The notes under the pieces were generated by a model that saw only the letters and a list, made by a program, of their open reading frames with translations, was not told the DNA's origin and did not search any database. Position numbers and translations under genes: made by a program. A stretch of DNA of 64,000 bases from Prevotella sp. UBA2456 (GTDB lineage: Bacteria > Bacteroidota > Bacteroidia > Bacteroidales > Bacteroidaceae), in contig DDPY01000031.1 of assembly GCA_002342415.1 (NCBI GenBank), positions 6,726 to 70,725 on the forward strand, in the 5' to 3' direction. Positions within the stretch are counted from its first letter, which is position 1. Each line of letters begins with the position of its first letter. Shown in pieces: positions 55,877 to 63,801 of the stretch.

Positions 55877-56146
55877 CTAGTATATTCTCTTAAACTCATC
55901 ACCAATCTGTTGCCAGAAGATACGCGAGAAGTAATGCCCGTTTACACTCAAGATTCTGCTCACCTTGAATGTCCTGTCTTCACCTATGTCTGTCCGACGA
56001 GCCACAATATACCCGCCACCATAGTATTGAGAATAGCCTATATCGGTAATCTCACAGGCAAAGACATGCCCGCTTCGTGTGCAGTACTCTATCTCTATCG
56101 TCTGCTCAGACATGATGGCTCTGTCTAATACTTCCTCTATACTCAT
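55877..56146 (-). CDS. Small WYL-like domain protein
   Basis: An 89-residue protein. The pattern IEIEYCTRSGHVFACEITDIG, then GGYIVARRTDIGEDRTFKVSRI resembles the core of a WYL domain, a ligand- or nucleic-acid-sensing module usually attached to HTH regulators. Here it stands alone. It lies one base after dnaB in the same direction, so it is likely cotranscribed with it. Function unknown. Confidence 0.55.
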   Translation of the reverse strand: MSIEEVLDRAIMSEQTIEIEYCTRSGHVFACEITDIGYSQYYGGGYIVARRTDIGEDRTFKVSRILSVNGHYFSRIFWQQIGDEFKRIY

Positions 56147-56147
56147 A

Positions 56148-57707
56148 TTAGTATGGTGCGGGCTCGTTTATTGGAGGTGGGAGCGTAATCGGCGCATCAC
56201 CAAAAGAATCTACCCCTACAGGCTGATTGTTCTCATCATTTAGTTTGTCACCTCTTATTTCACCACCTTCAGTCAATGGAATATCTCCCAGTGAATTATC
56301 CTCCGGATTCTCAAAGCGTGTAAACTCTCCTTTGAAATCAAGCAAGACAATATCTGTGGCACCTTTTCGATGTTTTGCTATGATGATTTCTGCCTTGCCA
56401 CGATAGTCAATAGTACCATCTGAAGATTCATATAGATGGTAGTATTCTGGGCGATGAACAAATACTACCATATCCGCATCCTGTTCTATAGCTCCCGACT
56501 CTCTGAGGTCTGACAGCATCGGCCGTTTACCCTCTGCCCCCTCTCTACCTTCTACACCACGGTTCAGCTGACTCAGTGCAATGATAGGAATATTCAGCTC
56601 TTTGGCCAGCCCCTTTAGTGAACGTGAGATATTTGAAACCTCTTCCTGACGATTATTGAACCGCATCCCATTGGCGTTCATCAATTGCAGATAGTCTATC
56701 ATAATCAGCTTTATCTGATGCTCGTTGACCAAACGACGCGCCTTTGTCTTCAGTTCAAAAACTGACAAACCTGGTGTGTCATCAATATAAAGAGGTGCAC
56801 CTATCAGATTGTTGATTCGCTTATCAAACCTATCCCAATCCGTACGGTCAAGATTGCCGTTCAGAATCTTCTTTCCGCCAATTTCACATGCGTTAGATAT
56901 CAAACGATTCGTCAACTGAACTCCAGACATCTCTAATGAGAAGAATGCCATAGGGATGTGTTGGTCTGCTGCAATGTTCTTTGCCATTGACAAAGCAAAG
57001 GCCGTTTTACCCATTGCAGGTCTTCCAGCAATGATGACCAAATCAGAATTTTGCCATCCGCTCGTTACGTCATCAAGGCGGTAGTAACCAGTTGAGATGC
57101 CTGTCACGCCACCATTATTGCCAGCCGATGCCTGCATGATCTTTGTCGCTTCCTCAATCAAAGGATCTACTGAGGTGTAGTCCTTCTTCATGTTTTTGTG
57201 GGCTATGTCGAACAGAATACTCTCAGCCTCCTGAATGACATCGTTTACATCACAAGTCTCATCGAATGCCTTGGTGCCTATGGTGCTGGTATATGAAATC
57301 AGTTGCCTCGAAAGATATTTCTCTGCCACGATATTGGCATGATAGCCAATGTTTGCAGACGTGGCCACTCTCGAACTGAGTTCTGCCACATACCCAGGAC
57401 CACCAACTTCTTCAAGTGTTCCCAGTTTTGCCAGTTGCTCAGTTACAGTCAGCACATCCACAGGTTTCTCTTCCATGTTCAGTTGCTGGATAGCAGCATA
57501 TATTTTCTGGTTTCGAGGCTCGTAGAAACTTTCCACATGCAGCACCTCGCATACCTCCATATACGCATCGCGGTCAATCATCAATGCTCCCAGCACAGCC
57601 TTTTCAACCTCAAGAGCCTGAGGCTGAACATGACCATACGCGAAGTCCAATGATAACTGACCGTTTGCAGTCTGGCCACGTCGATTTGAGTATCTTTGTC
57701 CTGGCAT
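56148..57707 (-). CDS. dnaB: Replicative DNA helicase
   Basis: A 519-residue DnaB. N-terminal domain with EKAVLGALMIDRDAY; C-terminal RecA-like ATPase with Walker A AGRPAMGKTAF, Walker B IMIDYLQLM, the DnaB-typical LSQLNRGVEGR and the arginine-finger region KHRKGATD. It unwinds DNA at the replication fork. The C-terminal 60 residues are low-complexity with IPLTEGGEIRG, common in Bacteroidetes members. Confidence 0.96.
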   Translation of the reverse strand: MPGQRYSNRRGQTANGQLSLDFAYGHVQPQALEVEKAVLGALMIDRDAYMEVCEVLHVESFYEPRNQKIYAAIQQLNMEEKPVDVLTVTEQLAKLGTLEEVGGPGYVAELSSRVATSANIGYHANIVAEKYLSRQLISYTSTIGTKAFDETCDVNDVIQEAESILFDIAHKNMKKDYTSVDPLIEEATKIMQASAGNNGGVTGISTGYYRLDDVTSGWQNSDLVIIAGRPAMGKTAFALSMAKNIAADQHIPMAFFSLEMSGVQLTNRLISNACEIGGKKILNGNLDRTDWDRFDKRINNLIGAPLYIDDTPGLSVFELKTKARRLVNEHQIKLIMIDYLQLMNANGMRFNNRQEEVSNISRSLKGLAKELNIPIIALSQLNRGVEGREGAEGKRPMLSDLRESGAIEQDADMVVFVHRPEYYHLYESSDGTIDYRGKAEIIIAKHRKGATDIVLLDFKGEFTRFENPEDNSLGDIPLTEGGEIRGDKLNDENNQPVGVDSFGDAPITLPPPINEPAPY

Positions 57708-57715
57708 ATAGTTAA

Positions 57716-57874
57716 CTATTCTGTCTTCAACTGTTTTCTCTTCGATTCAGTCCATTTCATGTTCCCCTTGGTGGTCTTACATCCAATCAGGTTGCTGCCA
57801 AATACAAACACTTGTCCTTCCTCCAGACTCTCTACGAACTCTGGCGTAAACGCCACTTTACCATGCTGTTTCAT
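57716..57874 (-). pseudogene. Truncated A1S_2505-like (macro-like phage-associated) fragment
   Basis: A 52-residue frame with FTPEFVESLEEGQVFVFGSN, the characteristic start of the A1S_2505 family (which continues with a Gly-rich GrHggGAA stretch). Here the sequence turns into an unrelated KTTKGNMKWTESKRKQ and stops. It is therefore a fragment, or a short protein that has lost most of the domain. It lies 8 bases upstream of dnaB in the same direction, so it may still be transcribed. Confidence 0.55.
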
Positions 57875-57937
57875 ATTCAAATACTGTTTTGTTTGCAAAA
57901 TTAAAACTTATTCTTTTCTTTATCCCATCTTTTCCCA

Positions 57938-58510
57938 TCACAAGCCTTGCGGATTTGGCAATTTACACTTCCATACCACATTGGCTCGCACCAAATCAAT
58001 CTTCTTCGCCTCCCCACGCTTGCCCGAAATTGAGTAGTACCTTGCGACACTCTTGGGCAACAGACCCGAAAACACTTTCCTGATTCTGGCACACTTCTCG
58101 TTGATTGAGTTCAGCATGGGGTTCGTAACGTCCTCAATGCTCTGCACGACCCTGTCTGTAAGACCCGCAGGACGCAACAACAGGTACAACGCTGTCAACT
58201 CCTTCCGATAATCAGACAGGCACTTCAGTACAATTCCTTCCGGATGCGAGAGGAACAGCAGATACACAGCCTTTACCAGCGGCTCCATCTTCACCTCTGT
58301 ATTTACTCCGTCAGCCAGCACAACCTTGTAGTCTTCCGTCACTACTAATTGTGGGAATAACTCCTTCTCGTTCATCGCTGCCATAATCTCAGCCTCATCC
58401 ACTCCGTACGCCTTCAGTTTGCGAACCTTCTCCTTCACCTCGTCCAAAAGAATGGAGCAATAAAACTGCTCCAATTCTTTTGAGAACATCCGCTGTACTT
58501 GCTTCTCCAT
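57938..58510 (-). CDS. Hypothetical helical protein
   Basis: A 190-residue largely helical protein (LEQFYCSILLDEVKEKVRKL; MKAVYLLFLSHPEGIVLK-like middle; KCARIRKVFSGLLP; end RANVVWKCKLPNPQ). No signal peptide, membrane segment or known motif is evident. The middle YLLFLSHPEGI, where GI and L patterns repeat, is reminiscent of small regulatory folds but not diagnostic. It is the last of a run of five co-directional genes with the acidic mini-protein, DUF4407 and two more. Confidence 0.6.
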   Translation of the reverse strand: MEKQVQRMFSKELEQFYCSILLDEVKEKVRKLKAYGVDEAEIMAAMNEKELFPQLVVTEDYKVVLADGVNTEVKMEPLVKAVYLLFLSHPEGIVLKCLSDYRKELTALYLLLRPAGLTDRVVQSIEDVTNPMLNSINEKCARIRKVFSGLLPKSVARYYSISGKRGEAKKIDLVRANVVWKCKLPNPQGL

Positions 58511-58522
58511 GACGTCAACTAT

Positions 58523-58708
58523 TTAGAATCCCATCGCATCCATCATCGCATCGTACATTCTCGGATCGCTTGGCATATCGCCATACATCCCATCCGTCAA
58601 CGCATCCCAGGAGTCTTCTTCCGTCCACTCATAGCCACCTTCATCGTAGCTCTCACACTCGTAATCATCGTACTCTTCGTAAGAATCATCATAAAAATCT
58701 CTTGCCAT
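58523..58708 (-). CDS. Small acidic Asp/Glu/Tyr-rich protein
   Basis: A 61-residue protein almost entirely made of Asp, Glu, Tyr, Ser, Gly and Met (DDSYEEYDDYECESYDEGGY; end MYDAMMDAMGF). It has no fold signature; such tails or mini-proteins often bind basic partners or calcium. Short spacing (12 bases before, 25 after) to neighbours supports cotranscription. Confidence 0.65.
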   Translation of the reverse strand: MARDFYDDSYEEYDDYECESYDEGGYEWTEEDSWDALTDGMYGDMPSDPRMYDAMMDAMGF

Positions 58709-58733
58709 AATCTCTAAGTTTTATTCGTTACTA

Positions 58734-59720
58734 TTATTTTTTATTCACTAATACACTCTGTGCCGTCTGTTCCATCAGATTTCTCTTCAGATTTAGTTGG
58801 TTTTCTACTATCAGTTCATAATCACATTTATTCTCACCCATTTTAATTGTCAACACAAACAGTTCGAGGAAAGTCAAGAAGCAAAACAACACAATGTAGA
58901 ATGCCAATGAGACTTTGCTTTGCGACACCACTTTCAATGTGGCTTCCAGTTCCTCAATAAAACCAGGAGCGCGTTGGCTCATTTCTTCTCTCACCTTCTC
59001 TGCTACTTCCTTCTTATCCAGTCGAAGTTGCTCCAATTGCCCGGAGTATATCTGTATCTGGTCGTTATTCGCTTTTAATTGTTCTGCCAAAGGATTAGCC
59101 AATGTCACCGTATTAACCGTCTGTGTTCTTACCTTCTGCGGCTTACCGTTTTCATCCACGCCCACGACCTGTTCTTGGGTTGATACATTAGTACCTTTAA
59201 TCACGGGGCGTTTCTGCAACTCTTCGTTGAGTGCGATAGTTGCCTTACTCAGCGAGTCCATCTCTCGGGTAATGCGTTGTATGTCGCCGTCGTAGATAGC
59301 CAACCGCTTGGTAATCGTATTGCCTATCACATCCTCACGATGTTCTTGAATGGCCTGCTGAATATCATTGCGGAAGATAATCTGGTCAAAGATGCACGAG
59401 CCTAATAACGCCATACATAGAGCAAGCAACACCCTCATGACACTCATCAGTCGTGCCTTACCAACTGTCAATATGATGACCCGTTCTACACAAAGGACAA
59501 TGAACATAAAGGCTAACGCGACACAAAGCTTTAATGCACATGACTCTATATTGATGTACCGGTCTGCAAAACAGTAACCGATAGTCCCCCAGAGCACCAT
59601 CATAATGCTAATGGCTGATAAAAGTTTGCGATACTGCCGGAAACTGGCTTCGCCACACTCACTTAAAATTTTCTTATCCCATCCGATAAGGAAACACCCT
59701 ATATTCCGTAATGTCTTCAT
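58734..59720 (-). CDS. DUF4407 membrane protein
   Basis: A 328-residue protein. Three membrane segments in the first 120 residues (LLSAISIMMVLWGTIGYCF; CVALAFMFIVLCVERVIIL; LLALCMALLGSCIFD), then a long coiled coil (ITREMDSLSKATIALNEELQ; LKANNDQIQIYSGQLEQLRL), then a fourth segment near residue 280 (VSLAFYIVLFCFLTFLELFV). This is the DUF4407 layout. Its role is unknown; it could form a ring or scaffold in the inner membrane. It is in a run with the small acidic protein and two more hypotheticals, divergent from a caspase operon. Confidence 0.8.
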   Translation of the reverse strand: MKTLRNIGCFLIGWDKKILSECGEASFRQYRKLLSAISIMMVLWGTIGYCFADRYINIESCALKLCVALAFMFIVLCVERVIILTVGKARLMSVMRVLLALCMALLGSCIFDQIIFRNDIQQAIQEHREDVIGNTITKRLAIYDGDIQRITREMDSLSKATIALNEELQKRPVIKGTNVSTQEQVVGVDENGKPQKVRTQTVNTVTLANPLAEQLKANNDQIQIYSGQLEQLRLDKKEVAEKVREEMSQRAPGFIEELEATLKVVSQSKVSLAFYIVLFCFLTFLELFVLTIKMGENKCDYELIVENQLNLKRNLMEQTAQSVLVNKK

Positions 59721-59732
59721 AATTGTAGCTTT

Positions 59733-60290
59733 TTACTTGTTGTTGATGAAATTAACTGCGTTGGCTGCAATACCCTTAAGGAATCCTCTGCGATAAGACT
59801 CTATCATGGTCGTCATCTTTGGATCGTTGGCTTCAAGTTGCTGTTGCATTTCCTGAATCTCTGTTAGATGCTCTTCGTATGTCTCCCTGAGTGCTGCCAT
59901 ATCAGATGCTGCTGCGAGAGCCAATGCCTTCTGAGCATTATCGATTCTCACGTTTACCATCCTAATATCGCTCTTGTACTTCAAGACGATCCGCTTAAAA
60001 AGCATCTCCAAATCATTGCGGATAATCTTCTCCTTTGCATCCCGATAGGTGATGTCACAGTTGACAAGTGCATCTTGAAATCCTTCCTCCTCGAAGTTCC
60101 TGTGGATGAAGTTGAAGATAACATCAATGGGCATCCCAGTTCCCCAGGTGATGGTGATAACCTTCTTCTTATCTTCATCCTCTTTGGGGGCATTCTGTTC
60201 GTTACTCTGCTCCTGAGTCGGTTCTATTACTTCAGGAACAATCTGCTCGTTCTCTACTGGCTTCTTGCCAAACCAATTAAATAGTGCCAT
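59733..60290 (-). CDS. Hypothetical acidic/coiled protein
   Basis: A 185-residue protein. A short basic start (MALFNWFGKKP), a linker rich in Glu/Gln/Asn (VIEPTQEQSNEQNAPKEDED), a central alpha/beta part (VITITWGTGMPIDVIFNFIH) and a C-terminal coiled coil with LTEIQEMQQQLEAN. No known family recognised. Twelve bases separate it from DUF4407, so the two are probably expressed together. Confidence 0.6.
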   Translation of the reverse strand: MALFNWFGKKPVENEQIVPEVIEPTQEQSNEQNAPKEDEDKKKVITITWGTGMPIDVIFNFIHRNFEEEGFQDALVNCDITYRDAKEKIIRNDLEMLFKRIVLKYKSDIRMVNVRIDNAQKALALAAASDMAALRETYEEHLTEIQEMQQQLEANDPKMTTMIESYRRGFLKGIAANAVNFINNK

Positions 60291-60326
60291 AGTCGTGCTA
60301 TATTTATTCGTTAATAATTCGCTTTT

Positions 60327-60866
60327 CTAACCCTTTAACTCTTCTGTGCTGATCACAATATCAAATGTTTCGTAATTATCACGATATGTATATCTGAATA
60401 TCATGTTTCTGTTCGTGCGTACCATACGCTGGACATGAACACTACTCTTGTTAATCTTACCAAGAATATCCTTTCTCAATTTTTCCACGCTAAACCCTTC
60501 AATACGTTTTCTCAATTCATACTCATAGATAAAGGAGTCCGTGGTAACTTGTGAGCCTGTCCAAATCGTTATAGAATCTATTTTCTTAGGGCAGAAGTAG
60601 GACTGGTATCTTGCTATCAACTCCAGGTATTCTTCATCCGCTACACTCTCATCCATCTCTTCTGACAGGATGATCTCCAGTTCCCTTTCCGTGAAGTTGT
60701 CCAAGATGGCATCAACATCTACTGGATCACTGAAGAACAGCATTGATATTATAGTCATTATTATCACCAGTGCTAATCCAAAGACCAGAGAAATTGCCGA
60801 CATAAAGAAGATGATAAACCAGAACTTCTTGAAAATTCGCTTGATGTGTAAGAATAATCTTTTCAT
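60327..60866 (-). CDS. Hypothetical inner-membrane protein
   Basis: A 179-residue protein: a basic N-terminus, one long or two adjacent membrane segments at about residues 14-46 (FWFIIFFMSAISLVFGLALV) and a C-terminal soluble part with NFTERELEIILSEEM, YQSYFCPKKIDS and RTNRNMIFRYTY. No domain recognised. First gene of the minus-strand cluster, 118 bases from the caspase start on the other strand. Confidence 0.6.
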   Translation of the reverse strand: MKRLFLHIKRIFKKFWFIIFFMSAISLVFGLALVIIMTIISMLFFSDPVDVDAILDNFTERELEIILSEEMDESVADEEYLELIARYQSYFCPKKIDSITIWTGSQVTTDSFIYEYELRKRIEGFSVEKLRKDILGKINKSSVHVQRMVRTNRNMIFRYTYRDNYETFDIVISTEELKG

Positions 60867-60961
60867 TTTGCTTATTGTTTAAATTGTTACTATTTTGTTG
60901 TTTCTTTGCCCTTTAATACCAGAAAAAAGAAAAAGGTAACCGCCAAATCCAATTTTTTTTG

Positions 60962-60969
60962 TACTTTTG
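60962..60969 (+). promoter_or_regulatory. -7 box of the caspase-sigma operon
   Basis: TACTTTTG, 15 bases upstream of the ATG at 60985. The intergenic gap is A/T rich (TTTTTTTT just upstream). Confidence 0.6.
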
Positions 60970-60984
60970 CCAAAAATAATTCGA

Positions 60985-61857
60985 ATGATGAAGAAACGAA
61001 TACTGATAGTATGCTTAATATGCCTTATTTCGCTTACTGGAAAAGCCCAGCGAAAAAGGGCTTTCATGGTAGGAATCTCTCACTATGACACAGCACTGAC
61101 AGGCTATCAGTGGAACAATATCAATGGTACAGCAGATATTCTCCTGCTCAGCCCCATATTGCAGAAACAAGGTTTCGATCTAACTACACTATTAGATAAT
61201 CAAGCCACATACAACAACATCATTCAGCAACTCACACACTTTATCAACAAGACAAAAAAGGGAGATATTGCCTACATACATTTCTCTACACACGGACAAC
61301 CGATAGAAGACCTAAACGGAGATGAGGCTGACGGATGGGATGAAGCCATTGTTCCCATAGATGCCTATAAAATATACCGTAAGGGTGTCTATGAAGGGAA
61401 GTGTCATCTGACAGACGACCAAATGAACACCTATTTTAAAGAACTGAGAAAGAAGATTGGCACAACAGGTTTCCTTTATGTTATTATTGATGCTTGCCAC
61501 GCAGGTACATCATCAAGAGCAAATGATGAGGCAGTGAGGGGAACCAACGTTGGCTTTACTTCAAACAGAAAGATATTCAAGCCCTCACCTGACAAGAAAT
61601 CCCATTACAAGATAGAAACTTCTGTAAAACTATCCCATGTAATGTTCATCGAGGCGTGTCGGGCAGATCAGGTAAACAGAGAAATCAAAGTTGCAGACAA
61701 GCATTATGGCCCTCTCTCCTACAATATTGCTCAGACTCTTTCAGCAAAACCTTTGACAAAGGACGCATCTGATTTCTTGAATGGCCTTAAAGCTACTATC
61801 TTAAAAGGAGGGCATTGGCCCAATAACCAAAACATAGTAACGGAAACCAGCTATTGA
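60985..61857 (+). CDS. Secreted caspase-family (C14/metacaspase-like) peptidase
   Basis: A 290-residue protein with a signal peptide (MMKKRILIVCLICLISLTGKA). The caspase fold pattern is complete: RAFMVGISHYD, GTADILLLSPILQKQGFDLT, the catalytic His in IHFSTHGQPIEDLNGDEAD (about 102) and the catalytic Cys in IIDACHAGTSS (about 170). Metacaspases cut after Arg/Lys. A protein with this signal would act in the periplasm. It is followed one base later by an ECF sigma gene and then by a membrane anti-sigma/TPR gene, so a role in regulated proteolysis of a sigma pathway is a reasonable inference. Confidence 0.88.
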   Translation: MMKKRILIVCLICLISLTGKAQRKRAFMVGISHYDTALTGYQWNNINGTADILLLSPILQKQGFDLTTLLDNQATYNNIIQQLTHFINKTKKGDIAYIHFSTHGQPIEDLNGDEADGWDEAIVPIDAYKIYRKGVYEGKCHLTDDQMNTYFKELRKKIGTTGFLYVIIDACHAGTSSRANDEAVRGTNVGFTSNRKIFKPSPDKKSHYKIETSVKLSHVMFIEACRADQVNREIKVADKHYGPLSYNIAQTLSAKPLTKDASDFLNGLKATILKGGHWPNNQNIVTETSY

Positions 61858-61858
61858 T

Positions 61859-62443
61859 ATGAACAAGGAGATTCCCATAAGAGATAAGGAACTGAACCTT
61901 TTCATTTCTACTGAAAGGGAGCGTGTCCTGTCATATCTCAGGAAGAAATTCTCTGTCACAGACAATGACCTGGACGATATTTTCCAAGAAGCATCGATGG
62001 CATTGTTTCTGAATGTGCGTGAGGGAAAACTCACAACTCTTTCAAGTTCCTTGGGCACCTATTTTATGAAAGTATGCATCAACCAGACTTTGAAGTTTCT
62101 TGGTAAGCGGAAGAAGTCGGTTCCCCTTTTCAATGAAAACGCAATCGTTAATCCCAATGCAGTACGCAATGACAAGATAGATGAACTTTATGGTTTCTGC
62201 ATGGATACGGAAGAAACTGATAGAAAGTTACGAATGGAGAAACTGGTAAACAACATTATTGCCTCCATGACCGATACCTGCAAGAATATCCTACACGGCT
62301 ACTACTGGAACGACTATTCCACCTCAACAATTGCAGACATTTTCAATTTCACAGATGCAAACTCTGTAAAGACACAGAAATACAAATGTGCCAAGAAGTT
62401 CCGTGAAAAGTACAACGAACTAAAGAACAAGATTTATGGATAA
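61859..62443 (+). CDS. ECF-type RNA polymerase sigma factor
   Basis: A 194-residue sigma factor. Region 2 (LSYLRKKFSVTDNDLDDIFQEAS; LGTYFMKVCINQTLKFL) and a region 4 (IASMTDTCKNILHGYYWNDY; ADIFNFTDANSVKTQKYKCA) flank a long linker; the region 4 helix-turn-helix is less canonical than in the 15498 copy. It begins one base after the caspase stop and its end overlaps the next gene by 8 bases, so all three form one translation unit. Confidence 0.85.
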   Translation: MNKEIPIRDKELNLFISTERERVLSYLRKKFSVTDNDLDDIFQEASMALFLNVREGKLTTLSSSLGTYFMKVCINQTLKFLGKRKKSVPLFNENAIVNPNAVRNDKIDELYGFCMDTEETDRKLRMEKLVNNIIASMTDTCKNILHGYYWNDYSTSTIADIFNFTDANSVKTQKYKCAKKFREKYNELKNKIYG

Positions 62444-63101
62444 GAGCAACGATATATTACAGGAAGCTATTGACAATCGCATAGATGCCTTTGTTCGTGG
62501 CATGATGACAGAGGAGGAAGAAGCAGCCTTCAAGTCAGAGATACAAGCTGACCTGGAACTTCGTAGCCAAGTGTTAGCCACCGTATCACTTATTCGTGGT
62601 ATTCGTATTCAAAACGCAGAAAAAGAACAAGCAATCCTTCACGACTATGCCTACAATCGTGTACGTTCCGTTCTACTCTGGGCTTGCTCCGTTGCTGCTG
62701 TTTTTGCCATCATGTTTGGCTATTCCAAAGACAAAAGATACAATGAACTTTCTGGCATCATATCCCCATACTATACTGAATATAGCATGGGTGACATTTC
62801 TCGTGGTGAAGTTGACTCTGCCACCGTTACCCATCTCTATACCTTATTTAATAATGTGAAGGAGCAACGCAACGTCACTAATATCATCAAGGAATTAGAG
62901 CCCATCTATGCAACCCTTGACACAGATTTCACCTATAATTCCTATGCCAACGACATTGCCTGGAACTTGGCTTTAGCCTATATCAAGAACGACCAGATTG
63001 ACAAGGCAATCTCCATTCTGCAAAAACTCAAGGCAGATAATCCAGACACTCCAATAGGTAAGCAAATTGAAAACCTCTTGAAAGCTATTAAATCGTTATA
63101 A
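62436..63101 (+). CDS. Probable anti-sigma factor with C-terminal TPR-like region
   Basis: A 221-residue protein. The N-terminal 70 residues resemble the cytoplasmic anti-sigma helix set (IDAFVRGMMTEEEEAAFKSE; LELRSQVLATVSLIR). One membrane segment lies at about 72-90 (VLLWACSVAAVFAIMFGY). The C-terminal part contains TPR-like helices (YANDIAWNLALAYIKNDQID; AISILQKLKADNPDTPIG). It overlaps the sigma gene, the standard sigma/anti-sigma arrangement. The C-terminal part would face the periplasm, where the caspase is located. Confidence 0.75.
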   Translation: MDKSNDILQEAIDNRIDAFVRGMMTEEEEAAFKSEIQADLELRSQVLATVSLIRGIRIQNAEKEQAILHDYAYNRVRSVLLWACSVAAVFAIMFGYSKDKRYNELSGIISPYYTEYSMGDISRGEVDSATVTHLYTLFNNVKEQRNVTNIIKELEPIYATLDTDFTYNSYANDIAWNLALAYIKNDQIDKAISILQKLKADNPDTPIGKQIENLLKAIKSL

Positions 63102-63183
63102 ATCTGCTTTTTGCAGAAAAATTTGGAAATCTCGATTCTTTTTACTAACTTTCCACCCGAACATTTGAATCATTGAATCAGTT

Positions 63184-63369
63184 ATGTTAGGTATCAAGAC
63201 AAGGCGTACTCCTATCGGGGGAGACATTGCGAATCAGATTCGTGATGCCGTTGCCCGTGTCGCCAATGGGCAACTCAATGCGCAAGAAAAGGCGAGTGTG
63301 GAACGTTCCAAACGGATTAGAAGCCAGTATAAGGCACGTTGGATAGGACTTGATGGAAAAGAGTTATAA
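63184..63369 (+). CDS. Small basic hypothetical protein
   Basis: A 61-residue protein rich in Arg/Lys and Ala (KTRRTPIGGDIANQIRDAVA; end ARWIGLDGKEL). No domain recognised. It follows the anti-sigma gene by 82 bases, then a terminator; its ATG follows no clear ribosome-binding site. Confidence 0.5.
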   Translation: MLGIKTRRTPIGGDIANQIRDAVARVANGQLNAQEKASVERSKRIRSQYKARWIGLDGKEL

Positions 63370-63383
63370 TTTGGATATAGTAA

Positions 63384-63410
63384 GGGCTGATAACATATCG
63401 GCCCTTTCTA
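63384..63410 (+). terminator. Intrinsic terminator (GGGCTGAT/ATCGGCCC)
   Basis: Eight-pair stem (one G-T) with loop AACAT and tail TTTCTA. The same general CTGAT...ATC..C stem family as at 23949 and 35669. Confidence 0.7.
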
Positions 63411-63414
63411 ATTA

Positions 63415-63621
63415 ATGGCAGATGCAGATATTTTCTCGGCAACCATGTTTCTCACAGTAGAAGCTTTAGATACCAAAGAATATAGTGTTGTCAAGTTCTA
63501 TCAGAATTGCGGTTTTGAATTTAGCGACGTCGCTCAGAACAAGTACAACTATGATTCTATGTTTGGCAATCAACCCACTACACGGCGTATGTACAAGCTC
63601 ATCATTCCTGTAGAAGATTAA
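63415..63621 (+). pseudogene. C-terminal fragment of a GNAT acetyltransferase
   Basis: A 68-residue frame reading FLTVEALDTKEYSVVKFYQN, CGFEFSD and RRMYKLI, the end of a GNAT N-acetyltransferase (beta strand, a YxxxGF-type loop and the last strand). The acetyl-CoA-binding core (Q/RxxGxG/A) is missing, and the ATG lies only 5 bases after the terminator, so it is probably a relic. Such acetyltransferases in toxin modules acetylate tRNA. Confidence 0.6.
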
Positions 63622-63697
63622 ACAAGGATACATATTATCGTGTATCGTGGCAATATGCTGAGGGGGCAAAAAATCTGGTTAAAAATTTGGCTAAAAA

Positions 63698-63729
63698 TTT
63701 GGCAATTCCAATAATTCTTACTACCTTTG
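63698..63729 (+). promoter_or_regulatory. Promoter of the last (partial) gene
   Basis: TTTG (63698-63701), 20 bases, then TACCTTTG (63722-63729). Just upstream aaaatttggc occurs twice. Confidence 0.75.
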
Positions 63730-63801
63730 CACCGACTTTAAGAGAGAGCTACAAGCCAATTCTTAAATAATATAATTGTTTAACTCCTAAATATTTAAGA
63801 T

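Noticed and set aside
56148..57707. Replication origin near dnaB
   Set aside because: No DnaA-box cluster, dnaA or AT-rich unwinding region is visible; dnaB often lies away from oriC in Bacteroidales.
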